From: Apiosordaria backusii
Lineage: Eukaryota > Ascomycota > Sordariomycetes > Sordariales > Lasiosphaeriaceae
Length of the DNA: 64,000 nt
Direction of reading: 5' to 3'
Assembly (NCBI GenBank): GCA_030549205.1
Contig: JAUKTV010000002.1
Span: 1,674,001 to 1,738,000 of the forward strand
The notes below the pieces were generated by a model. It was not told where the DNA came from. It worked only from the letters and a program-made list of their open reading frames with translations, and made no database searches. Below, one piece after another: positions 56,786 to 64,000 of the stretch. The first letter of the stretch is position 1, and every line of letters starts with the position of its first letter. The translations under genes were made by a program, and so were the position numbers.

Positions 56786-58747
56786 ATGGACACCCAAGGC
56801 ATCTTCCGCAAATTCGGTACCAAGAAGAAGCGCGACTCCCTGCCCCTCTCCAAACCACTCCCAAGGCGGACCGAAAACAAGATCGAATCCGCACCCGCAG
56901 TCCTCGAAGCCTCACCCGTCGTCTCCATCGACCTCAACCGCCCCCTCCCACCAGCCGTCCCCTCCAAGCCGCTCCCCCAAACATCAGAAATCACCCTCTC
57001 CGAGCCAGGTTGGATCCCTTCCCATCACCGATCATCATCCTCCTCGAACCAAAATGGCCCATCCCCGTGGGAAGAATCCGAGATCGCCCGGCTCAAAGCC
57101 AGCCACGACAAGCACGTTCGAGATCTGCGAGTGGAACTAGGGATGGAACTCGAAGACACGCGCCGCGACATGGCCATGCGAACCCACCAGCTGGCTGAAC
57201 TCGCCAGCCTCCACGAGCGCGACAAGGAGGCGATCGAGCGGGTCAAAGATCTGGAAAAGGAGGGCGAGAAGATGAAGGAGGAGCTGAATAATCTCAAGAG
57301 CAACGCCAAGCAAAACTTTCAGATTGCGGAGGAGTGGAAGAAGGCGCATGATGAACTGACGCAGGAGAAAGAAAAGCGGGTGGAGGAATTGACGGAAGCA
57401 AGACAACAGATTGCAACGCTTGAGAGAGATATCGAGATGCTGAGGAATGAAAAGGAGCAGCTGATGGGGAGGGTGCAGGCGATGAAGATGCAGTTCCAGC
57501 AGGCCATGGAAGAGAAGGAGACCAGGTTTGCAAAAAATCGCCAGATTCTCATGGAGCAATCGGACGCAGAGTTGTACAATCTGCACATGAAGATGGACGC
57601 CATGAAGAACAAGCTTAAGGCTGACCATGAGATGGAGAAGATGGGTTTGAAGCAGCAAGTGGCTCTGGTGAGGGCTGAGCAGCAACAACAGGAAGACAAG
57701 CACCAGGTAGACCTGCAAAGACGGACCGATGAGCTGATGGCAACATTTCAGGCCCGGATGAATGAGGCCGATGCAAAAATGGCGGCGTTAGCAACGGAGC
57801 GTGACAGACAAGCCGCCGCAGAACGAGACCAATTTGCGAGACGAATTGCTGATCTGGAGAGAGTCCTGATGGAGAAGCCGGGAGATTTTGACTTGCGACT
57901 GGTGTCTGATGGGAGTCTCAGAGAGGAATATCGATCGCTGAAGCGGTCTGTCGATACCATCACGTTCAACCTAGGGCCCATCACCATCGACAGAAACATA
58001 GACGCGACCAGCTTCTTGGAACGGGAGGGCAAAGGCCAGGAAAGACTGTTCGTCAAGGCGCTCGTCTGGGCAATGATTCTGGACGGCTTCTTCTCGGTGC
58101 CGTATGGATTTGGGGCGTTGGGGCCTGGTAACCAAGGCGGGCCACTGTTTGATCTGTACCGGAGCTGGAAAACGATGCTCGAGGGCGAGGGCGATGGAGA
58201 GCAAGATGCAAAGTCGGACGAGACAGGTCCCAGAGGTCCGCTGGAACAACATGAGTTTGGGCCCTTTTACCGGGATCGATATGCGAACTCGTGGCGCTCG
58301 GCGACGTTCCAGTCCATCTTGTCTGCTGCTACCGCAAGGGATGCCGATGGCAATATTGCAGTGACCACCGGAATTGCAAAGGTGGTCCACAACAACCGTC
58401 AGAGGGTTCAAGATAATACCCTGGCGATGCTAAAGAGCGTCTGCAGTAACCATGTCAGCGAAGAGATACAAGAAGAGCTGGCGGCGGCAATGCTAAGAGC
58501 GAGTGAGCTGTCCATCATATTCGGGGCACATCGAGCAAACGTGTGCTTTGGCATCCCCAAGCGGGGAGACGCGGTGGAAATTGGACGCGAGTTTGTCGAC
58601 TGCCAGGACGGTGACGTGAACCGAGTGACCACAAAGACGGTTGAGCTTCCAGTGCTACCTGCGCTGTTCACTATTGGCGATGGAAAGAATGATCTGACAA
58701 GTGTTTTCTGTGTCGAGCAGGGAGAGATTCTGCCAGTAGGTCACTGA
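56786..58747 (+). CDS. Coiled-coil protein (653 aa)
   Basis: A single exon from ATG 56786 (MDTQGIFRKFGTKKKRDSLP). The first 100 residues are Pro/Ser-rich. Residues ~105-385 are a long, almost uninterrupted coiled coil (VKDLEKEGEKMKEELNNLKS, ARQQIATLERDIEMLRNEKE) rich in Glu/Lys/Gln. The C-terminal ~240 residues are globular (RLFVKALVWAMILDGFFSVP, YANSWRSATFQSILSAATAR), with no catalytic motif I recognise. The architecture resembles fungal proteins acting as scaffolds, but no family is assigned. Its stop lies only 27 bp from the convergent dehydrogenase gene, so the 3' UTRs must overlap. Confidence 0.85.
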   Translation: MDTQGIFRKFGTKKKRDSLPLSKPLPRRTENKIESAPAVLEASPVVSIDLNRPLPPAVPSKPLPQTSEITLSEPGWIPSHHRSSSSSNQNGPSPWEESEIARLKASHDKHVRDLRVELGMELEDTRRDMAMRTHQLAELASLHERDKEAIERVKDLEKEGEKMKEELNNLKSNAKQNFQIAEEWKKAHDELTQEKEKRVEELTEARQQIATLERDIEMLRNEKEQLMGRVQAMKMQFQQAMEEKETRFAKNRQILMEQSDAELYNLHMKMDAMKNKLKADHEMEKMGLKQQVALVRAEQQQQEDKHQVDLQRRTDELMATFQARMNEADAKMAALATERDRQAAAERDQFARRIADLERVLMEKPGDFDLRLVSDGSLREEYRSLKRSVDTITFNLGPITIDRNIDATSFLEREGKGQERLFVKALVWAMILDGFFSVPYGFGALGPGNQGGPLFDLYRSWKTMLEGEGDGEQDAKSDETGPRGPLEQHEFGPFYRDRYANSWRSATFQSILSAATARDADGNIAVTTGIAKVVHNNRQRVQDNTLAMLKSVCSNHVSEEIQEELAAAMLRASELSIIFGAHRANVCFGIPKRGDAVEIGREFVDCQDGDVNRVTTKTVELPVLPALFTIGDGKNDLTSVFCVEQGEILPVGH

Positions 58748-58774
58748 TAATTTAGTCAGGTAAATACAGTGCAA

Positions 58775-60094
58775 TTACTCCGCATTTTGCAGTGGGAACG
58801 CACTGTGTGCCCCGCTCCCGTCCCCCAAGGCCAGCTCCAAAATCTCCAACAGCTGTCCTTCATTGTCAATAGCGACAGGATTCGTAGGAATACACCTGTC
58901 CGTCATCGTGTTCTTCGCTAGACCTTCCAACTTGTCCCTCCCAATCCCTACCTCTTTCAGAGTCGTCGGCAAACCCAGCGCAGCTACAAAGGCCCCGACC
59001 ACATCCCCCGCGCCCGCCGTCTCCCGCGACAGTCCCCTCTGCTCCAGCGCCTCTGCGACCGTCGCGTCCCCCCAAAACACGTCCAAAACCTTGCGCTGTC
59101 TCTCCTCCACCCATTCTCTCTCCTCACCACCCGCCGCATTCTTCAAATTCCACCTCAACACACTCGGCAACATAACACAGCTCGTTTCCCCATGTCCCAC
59201 CCCCAACGGTCCCAACTGATGCCCAATCCCATGGCTCGCCCCCATCGGCAGCACCCCGCTCGTCAACCCCCGAAACGCCTCGATAACCCCCAACATCTCG
59301 CTCCTCCTCGTCTCCAGATCCCCAGGGTTGTTTTTTGTTACCAACAAATTCGGCAATAACAACCTCAAGCCCTTCACGCAATACCCCTCCACCTTCTCGT
59401 TCCCCCTCCCTCCCTCACGAAGCCCGATCGATGTCAACCCCTCCACGCAATGATCCACCGCCCTCATCCCCGAGCTTAGCCACACCTTCTCCGGCGTTGA
59501 CACCGTCAGAGCCGGATCGAGAATCACGAGTTGGGCGCCAATACTGGGGTGTTGAAACGATGACTTGATCCCGTTGCGAAGATCAGTCGCCCCGCCCGGG
59601 GAGTTGTACTCCCCGCCTGACAAACTCGTCGGGATATTAATCGTCGGAATCGTCACTGGTTTCTTTTCCGTCTTGCCATCATCACCCCATCGAATATGCA
59701 GTCTGTCCAGCGCACCCAAAGTAAACGCTTTATTCGCCGCCGCAAAAGTCGCAACTTTTGCCCCGTCTGTTAGAGATCCTGCGCCGAGGGTGATGATTAG
59801 ATCGGCGGATAAGCGGTCGAGGTCGGAGGTTACTTCTAGGACGTCGGGCCAGGGGACGTGCTGACGGATTCCGTGGCGGATGCCAACCAGCTTGTCCCCG
59901 AGGGCGGTGCGGAGGGCGGTGAAGGCGGGGTTTGCATGGGAGATGGAGCGGGAGACGATAAGGTAGATGCGTGAGGCGTGGAAGGTGTTGGTTGCGTGGT
60001 GGACGCAGGATACGTCGAAGGGGAGGCCGAGGGAGACGAAGGGTTTTGGGTTGGGGGCGAGGGCGAGGAAGTAGGACTCGCCTGGGAGGGGCAT
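58775..60094 (-). CDS. Iron-type alcohol dehydrogenase, maleylacetate reductase-like
   Basis: A single exon of 439 aa from ATG 60094. The nucleotide-binding part shows LIITLGAGSLTDGAKVATFA (GGGS-like site). The metal-region motifs are IPTSLSGGEYNSPGG, SGMRAVDHCVEG, MGASHGIGHQLGPLGVGHGE and CVMLPSVLRWN. The family includes maleylacetate reductases of aromatic catabolism and Fe-dependent ADHs. The start may be incomplete: the codons just upstream of the ATG read AYEFTYLT in the same frame behind a possible acceptor (GATAG at ~60135), typical of the family N-terminus, so a short upstream exon may exist. Confidence 0.86.
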   Translation of the reverse strand: MPLPGESYFLALAPNPKPFVSLGLPFDVSCVHHATNTFHASRIYLIVSRSISHANPAFTALRTALGDKLVGIRHGIRQHVPWPDVLEVTSDLDRLSADLIITLGAGSLTDGAKVATFAAANKAFTLGALDRLHIRWGDDGKTEKKPVTIPTINIPTSLSGGEYNSPGGATDLRNGIKSSFQHPSIGAQLVILDPALTVSTPEKVWLSSGMRAVDHCVEGLTSIGLREGGRGNEKVEGYCVKGLRLLLPNLLVTKNNPGDLETRRSEMLGVIEAFRGLTSGVLPMGASHGIGHQLGPLGVGHGETSCVMLPSVLRWNLKNAAGGEEREWVEERQRKVLDVFWGDATVAEALEQRGLSRETAGAGDVVGAFVAALGLPTTLKEVGIGRDKLEGLAKNTMTDRCIPTNPVAIDNEGQLLEILELALGDGSGAHSAFPLQNAE

Positions 60095-60530
60095 GGTGAG
60101 GTAAGTGAACTCGTAGGCGTGGTGCGGTAAGTGAAGCTATCGTTGAAGGTAATGATGGTCCCTCCATAAAAAGAGGTGATGGGATCCGCCAGTATCACCA
60201 GGTCATCATTGATGCAAGGTAAGAGGTGTCTATTTCCTGTTAAACACTCCAATCGTCTTCCTGAGTCAGCCCCGCCTACCCCGCAGTTTCCTTCGATGCC
60301 GAGCAAGTCCTCTTGGTATCATGTCTCTTTTCTCCCCCTAGATGTCTTGCTCTGGAGGTTTATGACAAACGCCCACTATCTCCGGAGCTCGCATACCCCA
60401 ATCCAGCCATGCGATGCGGGGGGCACAGGCACGTCATCCAACCCTAGCGCCGGTGCCGTACCGGATGTCAAACCCGGCCTAAGGTCCCTCGTAAAATGCA
60501 TCACGGAAATGATCCGTGGTCATATCAACT
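60095..60530. other. Upstream region of dehydrogenase gene
   Basis: 436 bp, possibly holding a short first exon of the dehydrogenase (ATGGAGGGACC... on the minus strand, near 60167). Otherwise nothing recognisable. Confidence 0.4.
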
Positions 60531-60929
60531 CTAGGATAGACACGTCCCCACTCCCAGATTACTAACCTTCCTCCCGTCCTCTGCTTGCCTCTTCCTCACC
60601 TCCCCTTCTTCCGATGGCGGCCCGCCCTTTTGAGAGGGCACATGACCCTCTTGCCGAGTGGTAGACCGTGACCGTGATCTGGAACGCATTTCGTTCAAGA
60701 CGTCCTGCTCGGAGAGGATCCCGCTGTGGGGTGTGCCCCATTGGTGATGGTGCCGGCGGGGATGGTTATCAGTGGTGGTTGTGGTGTCTACTTGAGCAGC
60801 GGGGGTTGGAGAGCGGGTTGGTTTTGATGAATCTGAGGTGTGAGAAGGAGACTGGGATTGTTGAGACTGGACTTGGGCGGCTTCTGCCTCGGCGACTGCG
60901 TCGGCTTGGGTTGAGCGGCGGGCTAGCAT
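60531..60929 (-). CDS. Putative small disordered protein (132 aa)
   Basis: An ATG-started frame of 132 aa. It is Ser/Gln/Thr-rich with an Arg/Ser repeat (EMRSRSRSRSTTRQ), a His stretch (HPRRHHHQWG) and a plausibly conserved core GTPHSGILSEQDVLNEMRSR. The last residues (VSNLGVGTCLS) follow GTTAGT, a possible donor, so the true end may lie in another exon. I do not recognise a family. It may be a real small fungal protein; low-complexity composition makes this uncertain. Confidence 0.45.
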   Translation of the reverse strand: MLARRSTQADAVAEAEAAQVQSQQSQSPSHTSDSSKPTRSPTPAAQVDTTTTTDNHPRRHHHQWGTPHSGILSEQDVLNEMRSRSRSRSTTRQEGHVPSQKGGPPSEEGEVRKRQAEDGRKVSNLGVGTCLS

Positions 60930-61816
60930 TTTGAAAGTGGTATTTGTGCTGGTGATGTTTAGTGGTAAGGTAGGTAATTCCTGTGACTATACTGAAATGA
61001 AGCCGATATTGATGATTGTAAAGAATTTGGAGACTCGAGGTTTTGACCTTGGGATGTCAAGGCGAAGGTTCAATGGCAAGAAGACTTGGTATGACATCAC
61101 CGAGTTTATTTTATTTCATTGCCACGAGGGGGTCCCACTTGGTGTTTTAGGGCTGAATCTACAAGACTTTCATGAACATAGGAAGCGTCACATAAGTGGA
61201 GTTTTCTGCTTTCACTTTCTAAGCTATCTTCAGAGGCTCAAGAAACGTCCTGTCCTGCCCTTGTCATCTCGGCCAGTATTGGCCGGGATGGACTAAGGTA
61301 TCTTATTTAAGGTACCTTAGGTAACATGTAGCCCGCTCATTCCAATGGATCCCTAGTAATATGTCCTCCCAAACAAAGAGAAGCTATAAATTGGGAAAAG
61401 GGTTGGAACAGATCATTGAGGCTTGTCTTTTATAGTATTTGGTTGGATCGGTTGATAAGACAAATAAACAATTGACTTGCAATATCATGCCAGTTAATCA
61501 TACTTTACTAGTAGAAATTCCAACTCCACTAGAACCAAGTCTTCAACCATACGGTACCTTATTAATTATGTGTGAAATATGTCCTGTACTCAACCCATTG
61601 ACAGTTGATCCTCTATGCCAAGACCATGTGATGGCGCAAGGATCCATCAAGCAGGCAGATAAGCGAATTTGTAAGCATATCATCGGTCACTTGCCAATGT
61701 CAGCAACCAACAACCTCGCATATTCTCGCATTCACTGTCTCCCTCAATTACCTTACTTCCACAACAAAATTGATTGAAGGGGAACCTGGAATGAGAATAT
61801 TCCTCAGATTAACACC
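60930..61816. other. Intergenic, 887 bp
   Basis: Region upstream of both the small minus-strand gene and the Zn2Cys6 gene. An imperfect palindrome AAGGTATCTTATTTAAGGTA and onward lies at 61296-61323. No convincing gene. Confidence 0.45.
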
Positions 61817-64000
61817 ATGGAGACCGTTTCGCAACTCAGCAGGAGAAAGGGTATGTGATTTTCACTTTCAGTACCTTACCCCTGAGGTCGAGAATGAAAC
61901 TGACCCATCTTTACAGCCTGCGACCTTTGCTTCGTCAAAAAGATCAAATGCGACATGATCAAACCCCAGTGCTCCAACTGCAAGCAGTATAGTACCGAGT
62001 GCAAGACAACGGCGGTGCGCCGCCGAATAGGCCGGCCCAAAGCCACCAGGCAGGACACCAGCGCAAGCGCAGAGGCAGACTCGCCTGATGAGCTTGAACC
62101 GGCTGTATCAAAGGTGGATAGGTAAGCTTGCCGACATTGACCAGGCCTATTATCATGGGGTGCTGACTCCTCGCACAGTCAACAAGCCGCCAAAATCCAG
62201 GGCCTGGAATCCCGCCTAGCCCGTATCGAAGAACAACTTCAACAAGTCCTCAGTGTAGCATCCGCCGCCCTCGCCAGTGCGAACCGCATACCCGAGCCCA
62301 GAAGCAGCAGGGTGCTAACTCTTGGGACGTCCAGCGGCGAGGAGAGCGACTTTGACAACTGCATACGAGTATGCAACAGCCTTCCCTTCCCAGGTTCATC
62401 AGCCGACACATCATCTGGTCCCAGTTTGAGCTCAACCGCAACTTCAAGCCCAAGCGAGGTCATCATCCGCACAGCTTCACCAAATCTCCCACCACTGGAA
62501 GAAATCCTCCCCATCATCAACACCTACTTCTCCCAAATCAACAATGCCATCCCGCTGTTTAGTCAGTCCGAGTTCATGCGCATGTTGCATGAGTGGTACA
62601 CATATCCCGCACGCCGGACAAACGCCGTGTGGGCTGCAGTAAACATCGTCTTGGCTCTTGGGTCTTGGATTCCCACCACGCCGATCCAAGACATGGACTT
62701 TGCTGAGGCGGAAACGGCGTTCAAGGGGTATATGAACAATGCCCAGACTGTCCTTGCCGAGCTCGTCACCCGTGAGCAGGATCTGCTGGGCTTGCAGACG
62801 CTACTTGGACTAGTGATTCTCTACCAGACTCTCGCGAACCCAAAGCAGGGAGCGGTGTTGATTGGTGCTGCTGTTCGGCTTGTTCATCGCTTGCAGATGC
62901 AGAGCAAGAACAACATCGTGGTGTTGTACCCAGCAGAGCAGGGACTGCATCGCTGCCGGCTGTTTTGGATTGCTTACATGCTTGACAAAGAGATTTCCTT
63001 GCGACACCACACGCCGTCCATTCAGCTGGATGCGGACATCGATCAGGACCTGCCACCCAGCAATCCAACAGATGGGGTGGGTGACATTTACACGGCAGAC
63101 GGTCTGGTACGGTTGAACTATTTCCGCCTCCGTGTTCGGCTGGCGCACATACATGGTCGGACATATGACATGCTCTATTCGACGCGGAGCAGCAAGATCT
63201 CGATGGCCGAGAGGCAAGCACGCGTGATTCGACTGGCGTATTTGTTGGAGAACTGGAGATCGAGCATACCAGCCGAGATGCTGCCTGATGCCATCATGAG
63301 TCGGCTGGGGCGGACCGAACGCATCTTGATGTCGACGCTGTATGGCTCTTTTGTCGCGTGTATGGTGATGGTGCACGGGATTTGGAGCCAACAGGCTGCT
63401 TGGATGAAGATCGTATCAGACCGCAGCCTGGCGGCGATTCAAGAGAGCAGGACAGATGAACGGAAGTCCTGTGTTAACCAGCAACCTCCTTTGCCGTCAG
63501 CTTGGAAGAGATGTGTGCAGATCAGCAGAGAATATTCCCAAACCCTGATGCAGCTACCCGAGAGCGATGTTAATCTCTGGTAAGTGGCCTCGTACCTTAC
63601 TGCCGAAGTGCTACAAGCTGACCACATCATCAGGGCGAATGTGGCGGCATTGTTGTCCAGTCTGGTCATCATCTTGACCAACATGTACCAGTTCCCTGGA
63701 CACGAGGACCTTGAGGAGGATAGACAGATAACTCGGTGGCTCATGCAGATCTTGGACAAGGTCAAGGATCTGTGTGTCTTGTTTCCGCTGAACAGGATGC
63801 ATATTGTGGTAACAGACCTGAACAGGCGTGCTGAAGCTGCAATCGCGACGGCCCAGATGAAGCGACAGGCACTTCAAGAACGGCTGCTTCTCATGTCTGG
63901 TCAAGGAATATGGAGCCAAGAAATGACCCAACCTGAGAATGCTATGGATGAGAACCAGGGCCAGTCGATGTTTTGGGATACCGAACCAGTGGATCTTGGG
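61817..64000 (+). CDS. Zn2Cys6 fungal transcription factor (partial, runs off the window)
   Basis: Exons 61817-61850, 61917-62121, 62179-63579 and 63634->64000. The first exon is only 34 nt and codes METVSQLSRRK. The binuclear zinc cluster follows: ACDLCFVKKIKCD and CSNCKQYSTEC, six Cys in C-x2-C-x6-C-x6-C-x2-C-x6-C spacing. A basic linker (AVRRRIGRPKATR) and a short coiled coil (LESRLARIEEQLQQVLSV) for dimerisation come next. The middle homology (Fungal_trans) domain spans ~residues 160-420 (NTYFSQINNAIPLFSQSEFM, CRLFWIAYMLDKEISLR). The reading frame is still open at 64000. It could regulate neighbouring catabolic genes, which is only a guess from position. Confidence 0.92.

Noticed and set aside
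57137..57718. Leu-rich 193-codon minus-strand frame resembling a membrane protein
   Set aside because: Reverse complement of the coiled-coil Glu/Lys/Gln codons gives Leu/Phe runs; an artefact.

Overview
The window is nuclear DNA of a filamentous ascomycete (Pezizomycotina), most likely a member of the Sordariales. The reasons are: many genes with short 50-90 nt GT-AG introns carrying CTAAC/CTGAC branch points; fungal-only families (UstYa/DUF3328, DUF7708-NACHT, X325, DUF4360, Zn2Cys6, F-box/LRR); secreted hydrolases; and one AT-rich, apparently RIP-mutated inverted-repeat element. The genus cannot be fixed from the sequence alone. I recognised no rRNA, tRNA or CRISPR.

Layout. 0-6 kb: a 70-aa Cys-rich protein, a secreted DUF4360 protein and a 303-aa unknown protein, all on the minus strand. 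6-9.5 kb: PRP24/SART3-like U4/U6 splicing factor (plus). 12-14.7 kb: secreted proteinase K-like protease (plus), converging on a GH16 glucanase (minus). 15.2-15.8 kb: a 564-bp TIR element with TTA target duplications. 16-17.6 kb: cell-surface sensor-like membrane protein. 19.5-25.6 kb: an alpha/beta-hydrolase downstream of a large DUF7708-NACHT-zinc finger-ankyrin NLR (minus), which lies head to head with a ten-exon RAD5/HLTF-like SNF2 helicase (25.9-29.2 kb). 30-34.5 kb: a large PLP-dependent decarboxylase and a small secreted/GPI protein. 35.4-38.7 kb: a secreted GMC oxidoreductase and a UstYa-family protein in tandem. 39.6-43.3 kb: two F-box genes. 43.6-47.5 kb: a cytochrome P450 and a secreted sialidase-fold protein. 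48-51.4 kb: a disordered protein, an X325 copper protein and a four-TM MARVEL-like protein. 52.9-56.3 kb: a secreted Cys-rich protein and a phenol-type FAD monooxygenase. 56.8-64 kb: a coiled-coil protein, an iron-type alcohol dehydrogenase/maleylacetate reductase-like enzyme, a small disordered protein and a Zn2Cys6 regulator cut by the window edge.

How the genes may work together. Most are independent. The suggestive groupings are: the NLR with its divergent helicase and downstream hydrolase (a possible non-self-recognition locus); GMC oxidoreductase plus UstYa (a possible small oxidative tailoring pair); and the FAD phenol-type monooxygenase near the maleylacetate reductase-like enzyme and a Zn2Cys6 regulator (possible aromatic catabolism). 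No polyketide, NRPS or terpene backbone enzyme is present.

Four genes have reading-frame problems that need checking. PRP24 has its conserved C-terminal peptide out of frame at two G-runs. The X325 protein has its GPI-like tail out of frame at an A-run. The NLR has an in-frame TGA followed by 206 more sense codons. The first F-box gene has an in-frame TAA followed by 309 sense codons.
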